Below, in pieces: positions 1-6,477 of a DNA stretch of 10,927 nucleotides. Position 1 is the stretch's first letter. Each line of letters starts with the position of its first letter. Below the pieces are notes generated by a model, which ran no database searches, was not told the origin of the DNA, and saw only the letters and a list, made by a program, of their open reading frames with translations. The position numbers and the translations under genes are program-made. The stretch comes from CAZVVG01 sp964630615 (GTDB lineage Bacteria; Patescibacteriota; Minisyncoccia; Moranbacterales; UBA2206). Location: assembly GCA_964630615.1 (NCBI GenBank), contig CAZVVG010000022.1:1-10927 (forward strand). The letters are read 5' to 3'.

Positions 1-1073
1 ACCGAGACTTCCACTTTAAGGGTATAGTTGGGTTTTAGAGTTTGGGCTTGGGCTTTGGGGATTAAGGTGAGAGGGAGAGTTTCGGTTTTTAGGGGATCGG
101 TGTTTTCGGTAGTAGCTTCCAGGCTGAATTTAGCTTGGGCGGTGGTTTGGTTATTTAAGTCTTTAATAGTCGGCGGGGTGAGGACGTATTGTTTGGTTCC
201 CGCTTCGTCATAAAAGAGAATGGCTCCGCTCTCTTCCTTAGCTTTTAAGGTGGAGGTGTTAAGCGCGTAAGTTAAGGTTAAAGTTCCCTCGGTTTCAGTC
301 AATTTGAGACTTTGGGGAGTTTTGAGAATAAAAGCGTTGTTTAAGCCTTGGGGGGTGGAGGTTAAGAGCTGGTCGATGCCTCCTTTCACCTCCTGGTAGA
401 GAGCCTGGTTGTCGTAGACCTTGAGGTTACTCAAAGAGCTCTCCTTTAAGTTCAAGGTGAGCGCTTTGGCGGTGGCATTGGATTTCTGGTTAAAGAGGAG
501 GTCGGGAGTTTGGGGATTGGGGAGGTTTAGGACGTAGGGGGTTTCTTTAGGTTGGAAGTTGTGATCTTTGAACCTGAAGCCGGGGAAGATTTCCCTGGTT
601 TTCTCAGTTTCGGGTTCCAGGTAGGTTTTGAAGCTCTCGGTGGCTTTAAGTTGGTTAAGCAAGGTTAAGAGATTAGAGGCGGGAGGCCGGGTAGCCTGGT
701 AGGGCTCCGTAAGGAGTTTCTTTAAGAACTTCACCTGGGCGATTTTAGCTCGGTCTTCCTTAGTTTTAGGTAAGCTCAAGAAGTTTCTTTGAATCGTGGG
801 CAAAAGCTCGGAATAAAGCTTAAGGATCTCAGTGTTTCTTTTTTTGGCGTAGCTTTCTTGGGCGGGAGTGATTTCCAACCCAGGGGTGAAAGCAGGATTA
901 TGGTTGCCTTGGAAACTTAAGAGTTGGGAAAGAGCCTCCTCTTGGTCTGCCTGGCTTAGGGCGGGAGTGCGAGAGTAAAGATAAAAAGCTTCGTAAGGAG
1001 TGAGAGTTAAGACGAGAAGAAGAGAAAAAACAAAAAGGAAGAAACGTTTTTTATCGACGATACGGTATTTCAT
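1..1073 (-). CDS. Secreted/surface protein, N-terminal part, with Rhs/WapA-like region (partial, runs off left edge)
   Basis: Reading the minus strand from the ATG at 1071-1073 gives 357 codons without a stop to position 3, so the gene continues outside the window. Residues 1-10 are basic and 11-25 are a hydrophobic helix (FFLFVFSLLLVLTLT), a signal peptide or membrane anchor; the rest should be extracytoplasmic. Residues about 60-190 are probably helical and unrecognised. Residues about 218-310 resemble the domain that precedes the repeats in Rhs/WapA-type YD-repeat proteins: KVYDNQ, then GGIDQLL..TPQGL, then FILKTP, then GAILFYDEAG and a TPPTIKD segment, matching the usual order 'vY.nv.pgiD..Y..t..GlKe.ivLk.p ... 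i.f.d..G ... ipaP.m.D'. The usual Lys-Glu after the 'GL' is replaced by Asn-Asn. The visible part has no Cys, no Trp and only the initiator Met. No Shine-Dalgarno precedes the start. The open frame is certain; the family is a pattern-based guess, and any toxin or repeat region would lie off the window. Confidence 0.7.
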   Translation of the reverse strand, partial: MKYRIVDKKRFFLFVFSLLLVLTLTPYEAFYLYSRTPALSQADQEEALSQLLSFQGNHNPAFTPGLEITPAQESYAKKRNTEILKLYSELLPTIQRNFLSLPKTKEDRAKIAQVKFLKKLLTEPYQATRPPASNLLTLLNQLKATESFKTYLEPETEKTREIFPGFRFKDHNFQPKETPYVLNLPNPQTPDLLFNQKSNATAKALTLNLKESSLSNLKVYDNQALYQEVKGGIDQLLTSTPQGLNNAFILKTPQSLKLTETEGTLTLTYALNTSTLKAKEESGAILFYDEAGTKQYVLTPPTIKDLNNQTTAQAKFSLEATTENTDPLKTETLPLTLIPKAQAQTLKPNYTLKVEVS

Positions 1074-1154
1074 TAGAAGAATTTTAAATTTCTAATTTTT
1101 AAATTAAAAATTCGTTTAAAACTTAAAATCTAAAATTAATTATGTTTCTAGCTT

Positions 1155-1182
1155 AGCATAAAAAGCTAAAGTTTTCTAACAA
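1155..1182 (-). promoter_or_regulatory. Weak candidate promoter for the secreted-protein gene
   Basis: On the minus strand, TTGTTA (-35; 1177-1182) and TATGCT (-10; 1155-1160) are 16 bases apart, each matching the sigma-70 consensus at four of six positions. The predicted start near 1148 would give a leader of about 75 bases. The -35 overlaps the T-run of the tRNA terminator. The rest of 1074-1176 is very AT-rich and holds nothing else I can assign, so other promoter positions are possible. Confidence 0.22.
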
Positions 1183-1206
1183 AAACAGAACCAGGGGTTG
1201 GTTCTG
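1178..1206 (-). terminator. Intrinsic terminator downstream of tRNA-Gln
   Basis: On the minus strand a perfect 7-bp stem, CAGAACC/GGTTCTG (1200-1206 with 1186-1192), encloses a 7-base loop and is followed directly by TTTTTGTT. It lies 42 bases after the encoded CCA end of the tRNA, where a tRNA terminator is expected. Confidence 0.7.
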
Positions 1207-1248
1207 ATGTAATTGGAGGTTTTCTTAAGAGATCGTTAAAGTAAATAC

Positions 1249-1323
1249 TGGTTGGGGAAGTAGGATTCGGACCTACGCATGACGGGACCAGAACCCGTTG
1301 CCTTACCACTTGGCTATTCCCCA
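1249..1323 (-). tRNA. tRNA-Gln (anticodon CUG), CCA end encoded
   Basis: The minus strand folds into a full cloverleaf of 75 bases. The acceptor stem is TGGGGAA/TTCCCCA, with the weak U1-A72 pair typical of glutamine tRNAs. The D arm is GCC/GGC with the GG of the D loop present. The anticodon stem ACGGG/CCCGT has loop TTCTGGT, giving anticodon CUG (reads CAG). The T stem is GTAGG/CCTAC, the discriminator is A, and CCA is encoded. The T loop reads TCCGAAT instead of TTCGAAT, so position 55, normally the pseudouridine made by TruB, is C. The gene lies 78 bases after the ftsX stop on the same strand, between two terminator-like hairpins. Confidence 0.96.
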
Positions 1324-1341
1324 ATAATTCAGCTGAAACTT

Positions 1342-1367
1342 AAAAAACAAAGACCTGATGTGTCTTT
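1342..1367 (-). terminator. Probable terminator of the ftsX operon
   Basis: On the minus strand, 35 bases after the ftsX stop, AAAGAC (1362-1367) pairs with GTCTTT (1349-1354) around a 7-base loop, followed by G and TTTTTT (1342-1347). The stem is short and AT-rich, so termination may be partial. Only 18 bases separate the T-run from the tRNA, which leaves little room for a separate tRNA promoter. Confidence 0.5.
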
Positions 1368-1401
1368 TATAATTTACTCCAAAAAAAGCCTAAAATCAAG
1401 A

Positions 1402-2310
1402 TTAAGCTTTAAGGTATTTTCGAATAGCAATGAGACTACTGAAGATCCCCAAGAAAATTCCGGCAATGAGTTCAAAGGAGAAAATAATTTTCCAGTTTTG
1501 CCAGAATAAGCTGGAGAGGTTTTGAGAAAAGATTTGAGTGGAAAAATAGGGATCAGCAATTTTCAAACTAAGCCAGATCAGGAAAGTCGCAAAAATTGAG
1601 CCGAAAAAACCGTACAAAAAACCCTCAAAAAGATAAGGCAAGCGAATAAAGGAATTGGAAGCGCCAACCAAGCGCATAATTTCTACCTCCTGACCTTGAC
1701 TGTAAATGGTAAGACGGATCGCGTTAAAAACAATCAGGACGGAAATTAAGCCGAAAATGATTCCTAAGATCAGGCCGATTTTTTGCACTGCCCTGATTAA
1801 AGCGGTGATTTTTTCTATCAATTCTTTATTTTTTTCGTAATTGACTCGGCTTAATTCTTCTTTCCAGGAATATTTTTCCAATGATTCATAAATTGACTGA
1901 AATTGGTTGGGGTCCTTAGCTTTAATGATTAGTGAAGCTAGAAGTGGATTCTCTCCAATTTCTTCCAAAGCTTCCAGAATTACTGGCTCGTTGGCGTTTT
2001 CTTTTTTAAAACTGGCCAAAGCGGCTTCTTTGGAAATATATTCCACAAAGGAAACGCGATCGTCTTTTTCTAAATCTTTTTTGACTTCCAGAATCTGCTC
2101 TTCAGGTAAAGCATAATTAAAATAAAGGCTGATGTCGGTTTTTTCTTCAAGATTTTTTAGAACCAGGTTGCCAGCCAGGGTCAAAAAAATCATGAAACCA
2201 ATAAGATAGAGCGAAAAAGTCATCAAGCTGCTCGCCGCGAAGCTTAGCCAGCCGTTGCGGAAAAAATTTCTCAACGCTTCTTTTAAGGTTCGTTTAAAAA
2301 TGAGAAACAT
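1402..2310 (-). CDS. ftsX: FtsX, cell-division ABC transporter permease
   Basis: FtsX is the membrane half of FtsEX, a complex that does not transport a solute. It passes ATP-driven movement across the membrane to switch on peptidoglycan hydrolases at the septum. The 302-residue protein has the family layout: a cytoplasmic N-terminal helix, TM1 (about 22-51), an extracellular domain (about 52-170) and three more membrane segments (about 174-199, 230-250, 275-297). The extracellular domain contains the family-typical ENPLLASLIIKAKDP stretch at 120-134. The cytoplasmic loop at 206-230 carries the conserved GQEVEIMRLVGAS block that meets the ATPase. The gene starts 14 bases after the ftsE stop, without a Shine-Dalgarno sequence, so it is probably translated from the ftsE message. 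No EnvC- or PcsB-like hydrolase gene follows it in the window. Confidence 0.95.
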   Translation of the reverse strand: MFLIFKRTLKEALRNFFRNGWLSFAASSLMTFSLYLIGFMIFLTLAGNLVLKNLEEKTDISLYFNYALPEEQILEVKKDLEKDDRVSFVEYISKEAALASFKKENANEPVILEALEEIGENPLLASLIIKAKDPNQFQSIYESLEKYSWKEELSRVNYEKNKELIEKITALIRAVQKIGLILGIIFGLISVLIVFNAIRLTIYSQGQEVEIMRLVGASNSFIRLPYLFEGFLYGFFGSIFATFLIWLSLKIADPYFSTQIFSQNLSSLFWQNWKIIFSFELIAGIFLGIFSSLIAIRKYLKA

Positions 2311-2324
2311 TTTTTTGTTTTAGT

Positions 2325-3008
2325 TTAATTGAGTTTATATTTTCCTGCTGGGCAATCTCCAACAATTCTCCCATTTTCAATAATCACAACGCGCCGGTTA
2401 ATATTGTCCACGACGTCTTTATCATGACTGGCCAGAATAACCGTTGTTCCCAGTTCGTTGATTTTTAGCATTAATTGAACAATTTCCCAGGAAGAAACCG
2501 GATCAAGATTTCCCGTTGGTTCGTCGGCAATAATTACTTTAGGCCGGTGAATCAAGGCGCGGGCAAAAGCGACACGCTGCTGCTCTCCCCCGCTTAACTG
2601 GCGGGGAAATTTTTCCATTTTGTTTCCCAGACCCACGATGTCCAAGAGCTGTGGAACATCTTCCTCAATTTCCTCTCGGGGCGCGCCGGAAACTTCCAAA
2701 GCGTAAGCCACATTTTCAAAAGCCGTTTTCTGAGGTAGCAGTTTAAAATCCTGAAAAACTTTTCCAATTTTTTTTCGGTAGATGGGAATTAAGCGACGCT
2801 TAATGCTATCCAGAGGAATTTCTTCAAAAAAAACTGTTCCTTCAGTTGGTAATTCTTCAGCGTAAATCAGCTTGAGAAAAGTTGATTTTCCCGATCCGCT
2901 TTTCCCAACGAGAGAAACAAATTCACCTGGCTTTATTTCCAGACTTATATCCTCCAGAGCCTTGAAATCTCCCTTGTAAATTTTAGAAACTTTTTCAAAT
3001 TTTATCAT
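2325..3008 (-). CDS. ftsE: FtsE, cell-division ABC transporter ATPase
   Basis: This is the cytoplasmic ATPase that works with FtsX in septal cell-wall hydrolysis. It has 227 residues, the normal length for the family, with all ABC motifs intact: Walker A GKSGSGKST (35-43), Q-loop FQDFKLL (85-91), signature LSGGEQQR (138-145), Walker B VIIADEP (158-164) followed by the D-loop NLD (167-169), and the switch histidine in ASHD (193-196). The pairing with ftsX directly downstream separates it from other ABC ATPases such as MacB or LolD. A near-consensus promoter overlaps the end of prfB, and its -10 box ends 8 bases before this ATG. The mRNA would therefore begin about two bases before the start codon, which fixes this ATG as the start and suggests leaderless translation. 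Confidence 0.96.
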   Translation of the reverse strand: MIKFEKVSKIYKGDFKALEDISLEIKPGEFVSLVGKSGSGKSTFLKLIYAEELPTEGTVFFEEIPLDSIKRRLIPIYRKKIGKVFQDFKLLPQKTAFENVAYALEVSGAPREEIEEDVPQLLDIVGLGNKMEKFPRQLSGGEQQRVAFARALIHRPKVIIADEPTGNLDPVSSWEIVQLMLKINELGTTVILASHDKDVVDNINRRVVIIENGRIVGDCPAGKYKLN

Positions 3009-3016
3009 CCAGATAC

Positions 3017-3045
3017 ATTATACTTTATTTTTTGGTATCTTTCAA
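3017..3045 (-). promoter_or_regulatory. Strong sigma-70-type promoter for ftsE-ftsX, inside prfB
   Basis: The minus strand carries TTGAAA (-35; 3040-3045), exactly 17 bases, then a perfect TATAAT (-10; 3017-3022). The expected transcription start near 3010 is two bases before the ftsE ATG. The -35 lies within the last codons of prfB and the -10 just after its stop. This is the best-matching promoter in the window and would let ftsEX be expressed independently of prfB. Confidence 0.7.
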
Positions 3046-4122
3046 ATATGCTCGGATAAAATCGTCTAGGTTTCCACTAAGAACACTTTCTGGATTGGTG
3101 GATTCAAATTTTGTCCGATGGTCTTTGACTAATTTATAGGGATGTAGGACGTAAGAGCGGGATTGACTTCCCCATTCGGCGGAAACCGACTTCTGACGCA
3201 GTTGGTCCTTTTCTGTTTCCAGACTTTCTAAATGCCTTTTGTGTAATTTGGCTTTTAATATTTTCATGGCCGCTTCTTTGTTTTGAAGCTGACTTCTTTC
3301 GCTTTGACAGACAGTCTGAAGCCCGGAGGGAAGATGCGTAATCCGCACCGCGCTGTCGGTTGTGTTTACACCTTGTCCGCCTGGCCCGGACGAACGAAAA
3401 ACGTCAATTCGCAAATCCTTTGGGTGAATGACAACTTCTTTGATTTCTTCAATAACTGGTAACACTTCCACCAGGGAAAAGGAAGTTTGTCTTAGATTAT
3501 TTGCATTGAAAGGAGAAAGCCTGACCAAGCGATGAACTCCTGCCTCGCCTTTTAAATTTCCGTAAGCGTAGGGACCGGAAATTTCCAAAGTGGCACTCTT
3601 GATCCCCGCTTCTTGCCCCGGGGTTTTTTCGTCTATTTTAGTTTGGAAGCCCCGGTTTTCAGCAAAGCGCAAGTACATTCTGAGCAGCATTTCCGACCAG
3701 TCTTGAGCGTCCACTCCTCCGGCTCCACTGTAAATTGAAAGAATCGCGTCCTGGCGGTCGTATTTTCCACTGAAAGACTTTTGGAATTCTAGCTGGCCAA
3801 CCCTTTTTTCCAGTTCCTTGATTTTTTTCTCAAACTCCTGAGCTTCTTTTTGAGAAAACTTTTCCGTGGTCATAAGGTTTAAAAATTCCTCACTTTCTTT
3901 TAATTCTTGAGCCAATTTTTCAAAGTCGGAGATTTCCGATTGGAGGTCGGAAATTTCCCGCATTAGGCCGGAGGCTTGGGTCGCATCCTTCCAAAAGTCC
4001 GCGGCGGTTGATTTTTTTTCCAAAGCGGCAAGAGAAACTTTCTTTTTGGATATTTCCTGCCAAGAAAAAAGCTGAAAAAATCTTTCGGATAAATTTTTTA
4101 GTTTATTTTGCAATTCTTTCAT
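3025..4122 (-). CDS. prfB: Peptide chain release factor 2 (RF2)
   Basis: RF2 recognises UAA and UGA stop codons in the ribosomal A site and triggers release of the finished protein. The 365 residues match the family length. An N-terminal helical domain (about 1-115) leads into the conserved block around YSGAGGVDAQDW (131-142). The SPF tripeptide that distinguishes RF2 from RF1 (PxT) is at 203-205. The catalytic GGQ is at 248-250, within GPGGQGVN where GAGGQHVN is more usual. The frame is continuous from the ATG: there is no in-frame UGA near codons 20-30, so the autoregulatory +1 frameshift known from many prfB genes is absent. The prfB-ftsE-ftsX order is also known from other bacteria such as Firmicutes. 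The gene starts 10 bases after the ZIP-transporter stop, with no Shine-Dalgarno. Confidence 0.95.
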   Translation of the reverse strand: MKELQNKLKNLSERFFQLFSWQEISKKKVSLAALEKKSTAADFWKDATQASGLMREISDLQSEISDFEKLAQELKESEEFLNLMTTEKFSQKEAQEFEKKIKELEKRVGQLEFQKSFSGKYDRQDAILSIYSGAGGVDAQDWSEMLLRMYLRFAENRGFQTKIDEKTPGQEAGIKSATLEISGPYAYGNLKGEAGVHRLVRLSPFNANNLRQTSFSLVEVLPVIEEIKEVVIHPKDLRIDVFRSSGPGGQGVNTTDSAVRITHLPSGLQTVCQSERSQLQNKEAAMKILKAKLHKRHLESLETEKDQLRQKSVSAEWGSQSRSYVLHPYKLVKDHRTKFESTNPESVLSGNLDDFIRAYLKDTKK

Positions 4123-4132
4123 TTTAGTTTAC

Positions 4133-4885
4133 TTATTCAAGGAAGGTGATGAGTAGCATGAGCCCAATCCCGACAAAAATTGCCAGCAATTGGCCCAACG
4201 TTATCCGGATCCGGGTATCCTTATGTAATTCCGGAATAAGGTCCGTACTCGCTATGTAAATGAAGCCACCGGCGGCAAAAGGCACAAGGAATTTTTCAAG
4301 ATTTTCCAGCTGAAAATTTAAGGCCAAAACTATTCCGGCTCCTAAAAAAGAAACCAAGGCGGTTAAAAAATTGAGCCAGAGGGCTTTCTTTCGAGAAAAA
4401 CCTCCATAAACTAAAGATCCAAAATCCCCAATTTCTTGAGGAATTTCATGAAGGATAACAGCGAGCGTTGTGGCCAGACCTGCCGGAAAGCTTAAAATAA
4501 AGCCGGCAGCAATGATGGCTCCGTCAATGAAGTTGTGAAGTCCGTCTCCAAAGAGAATTACGTAGGAAAAAGGATGGGGGTGTTTTTCGGAAGCGACCCG
4601 ATGACAATGCCGCCAGTGAATTATTTTTTCTAAAATAAAAAAACAAAGAATTCCGGCGAGCACGGAAAAAGAAGCCGATAATATGTTTTCGTTTCCTGTC
4701 TGAAAAGCGCTAGGAAGAAGATGAAAAAAGGCGTCACCTAAAAGTGTTCCGGCGGCTAGACTAACAAGATAAATGAGAATTTTTTCCAGTCTTTGTGGAT
4801 GAAAAAACAAACTCAGAATTCCAACTAAAGAAACAAGACTAACAATTAAGACGCTTAAACTGGTCCATAAAATTGTTTCCGTCAT
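4133..4885 (-). CDS. ZIP-family divalent metal transporter (probably zinc)
   Basis: ZIP proteins carry Zn2+, Fe2+ or similar metals into the cytoplasm. This 250-residue protein has about eight hydrophobic segments and the two metal-site signatures of the family: HNFIDG (117-122) in the fourth membrane helix and HEIPQE (146-151) in the fifth. An acidic/histidine stretch, GDAFFHLLP (50-58), lies at the second helix, and a histidine-rich loop (HWRHCH at 90-95, KHPHP at 101-105) may hold metal before transport. HEIPQE fits the GufA/ZIP branch. Metal specificity cannot be read from sequence. The gene lies 21 bases after the DUF4012 gene and 10 before prfB, so it is probably co-transcribed. No metal-responsive operator is recognisable nearby. 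Only an AAGAAG directly against the ATG recalls a ribosome-binding site. Confidence 0.9.
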   Translation of the reverse strand: MTETILWTSLSVLIVSLVSLVGILSLFFHPQRLEKILIYLVSLAAGTLLGDAFFHLLPSAFQTGNENILSASFSVLAGILCFFILEKIIHWRHCHRVASEKHPHPFSYVILFGDGLHNFIDGAIIAAGFILSFPAGLATTLAVILHEIPQEIGDFGSLVYGGFSRKKALWLNFLTALVSFLGAGIVLALNFQLENLEKFLVPFAAGGFIYIASTDLIPELHKDTRIRITLGQLLAIFVGIGLMLLITFLE

Positions 4886-4906
4886 CTTCTTTTAGAAAGT
4901 TAAAAC

Positions 4907-6340
4907 TTAGTTTTGAGAAAATTCGAATTTTAGGTCATTTTTAAGAATCGCTTCCTGAAAAAACTCTCCGGCTGCGGTTTTTACTTTTATCTTGAGCGGC
5001 AGGTTTCCTATGCCGGACTGCTTTTGAACTAAGAGGCGATATTCTTCGTTTTTCAGTCTTTCCGGCAATTCATACTTTATTCGGGCTTGGGTTTCCTGGT
5101 TTATTAAGGTGTGAGCAATGAAGCCGAAAAAAGATTTTCCCAACTCTTCTCCTGAATTGGCCGCGCCCACCATTTCTTTTTCCAGGAGCTGAGATCCCTG
5201 AGGAACAAAAACTCTAAGGTAGGTATGATAATCACTTGTTCTCCAATCGCCGTGGGTGGCGGTATGGCGGTAAAGAATATTGAGTGTGGCGGTTGGTTTT
5301 TCCCCAGTGAGGTCAACTTCGTAAGAGAGCTCCCGCCGGATATAATAGTCGGATTTCAGGGCCCCCATATTTGCGTCCACAACCATGAGATAATCGGAAT
5401 TCCAATCTTGGGAAACTTTCCCGTCCCAATAAACGCTTTCCACCAAAGCCTGGAGCTCTGGATCGGAAAAATTTAGCATAATATTCTTGTTTTTCATTTC
5501 CTGGTGAAATAACTCCGCGATTTTAGGGATATTCTTAATTTTCATAAGTTTCTCAACTATCAAAGGTGCCATTTTTTTGAGGATATTTTTGCGATTCTGC
5601 GTGTCCAGGGTTTCATTGAAGAGATAAGGTTTTTCTACCTGCTCCTCCAGTTTCCAGGCTCCGTCTTCGGACGTATAGATGCCTGGATAGCCCGGAACGG
5701 AAAGCGGACCGGTTAGACCCAGAAGATCATTAAAAACGTCGGTGTTGACCGCGATGACTCCGTCAAAATTGCTGTTACCCCCGGCTAAGCGGAAAAAGTA
5801 TTTTACCTTTTCTGCGTTTAGCGCGAAGTCGGGAGAAAAATTCGCATCTCTGAATTTCCATTTTTTGGTTCCCATCATTCTTTGAAAGGGATAAGGGGCG
5901 GGAATTTTAGCGGTTATTCTTTGATCTAGAAGGTTTGCGTCTTCAACGAAAAGCGAGGTAACTTCCCCATTTTTTGTCTTAAGAACCGCATATTGACCTA
6001 AAAATCCCCCGCCTGGGCGTAATTCGTAGTTATTTTGCAAAAGAATTAGGAAACGTTTTTCTTGGTTGTCATTCTGGGTAAATTTTTCCACCAGCTTATT
6101 AACCACTTCTAATTCTTTTTTTTCATCCTCTTCTACGGGCAAAAAACGGGATAGCTTATCGGCGGTGGAAAGAGAAAAAAGAACCAGGGCTTTCTTGTTA
6201 AGCTTCAGGTCAATTTGAGAAAAGATAAAAAAACCACTGCCCAGCAAGGCAAAAAAAACCAAAACCCCGATAAAGATTCCCCTTCTTTTTTTTAAATTGG
6301 TGAAAAATTCTCTGATTTTTCTAAGAATATTTTCCCTCAT
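4907..6340 (-). CDS. DUF4012 membrane-anchored extracytoplasmic protein
   Basis: The 477-residue protein has a basic N-terminus (1-20, ending KKRR), one membrane helix (about 21-41) and a large domain outside the cell. DUF4012 landmarks are clear: NNYELRPGGGFLGQY (103-117), FRDANFSPDF (163-172), FDGVIAVNTDVFNDLLGLTG (192-211) and the C-terminal DANMGALKSDYYIRR (322-336) with YLRVFVPQGS (374-383). The family is common in CPR bacteria, Chloroflexi and Actinobacteria, often near envelope-polysaccharide genes; its biochemical role is unknown. It is the first gene of the five-gene minus-strand run and is divergent from the GT-C-like gene. A leader of about 100 bases containing a terminator-like hairpin precedes the ATG, and no Shine-Dalgarno is visible. 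It has none of the other features of LytR-CpsA-Psr proteins that I could see. Confidence 0.88.
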   Translation of the reverse strand: MRENILRKIREFFTNLKKRRGIFIGVLVFFALLGSGFFIFSQIDLKLNKKALVLFSLSTADKLSRFLPVEEDEKKELEVVNKLVEKFTQNDNQEKRFLILLQNNYELRPGGGFLGQYAVLKTKNGEVTSLFVEDANLLDQRITAKIPAPYPFQRMMGTKKWKFRDANFSPDFALNAEKVKYFFRLAGGNSNFDGVIAVNTDVFNDLLGLTGPLSVPGYPGIYTSEDGAWKLEEQVEKPYLFNETLDTQNRKNILKKMAPLIVEKLMKIKNIPKIAELFHQEMKNKNIMLNFSDPELQALVESVYWDGKVSQDWNSDYLMVVDANMGALKSDYYIRRELSYEVDLTGEKPTATLNILYRHTATHGDWRTSDYHTYLRVFVPQGSQLLEKEMVGAANSGEELGKSFFGFIAHTLINQETQARIKYELPERLKNEEYRLLVQKQSGIGNLPLKIKVKTAAGEFFQEAILKNDLKFEFSQN

Positions 6341-6350
6341 TAAATTAAAT

Positions 6351-6413
6351 AAAAAACCCGAAAGTCAGAAAATTTCTCTCTTTTTCAATTAAAATTAGTT
6401 GGCTCTGACTTCC
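6351..6413 (-). promoter_or_regulatory. Terminator-like hairpin in the DUF4012 leader (possible attenuator)
   Basis: On the minus strand GGAAGTCAGA (6404-6413) pairs with TCTGACTTTC (6360-6369): ten pairs including one G.U that would be an A.C mismatch on the other strand. The loop is 34 bases. GGG and TTTTTT (6351-6356) follow, and the GGG could pair with UCC at 6418-6420 across a four-base bulge. The T-run ends ten bases before the DUF4012 ATG. Position and strand suggest an attenuator or a block to stray transcription; the long loop makes it less certain than a normal terminator. Confidence 0.4.
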
Positions 6414-6449
6414 TCTTGGAATCCGCTTAATATTTTCCCAATAATCCCT

Positions 6450-6477
6450 ATTTTAACTTAAAAAAAATATTTTGCAA
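6450..6477 (-). promoter_or_regulatory. Candidate promoter for the DUF4012 operon
   Basis: The minus strand has TTGCAA (-35; 6472-6477), a 16-base spacer and TAAAAT (-10; 6450-6455; five of six consensus bases). The start would fall near 6443, giving a leader of about 100 bases that contains the hairpin. The -35 hexamer is the same palindrome used by the divergent plus-strand promoter. Confidence 0.4.

Noticed and set aside
28..213. Short plus-strand open frame of 61 codons
   Set aside because: It lies antisense to the secreted-protein gene, which is open over the whole 1-1073 stretch and has a signal-anchor and domain-like conservation.
1149..1168. Hairpin TAGCTT/AAGCTA between tRNA terminator and secreted-protein gene
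   Set aside because: Six AT-rich pairs with an eight-base loop and no T-run directly after it on the minus strand; too weak to call in such AT-rich DNA.
5225..5476. Plus-strand open frame of 83 codons inside DUF4012
   Set aside because: The opposite strand encodes well-conserved DUF4012 sequence; no promoter or recognisable product.
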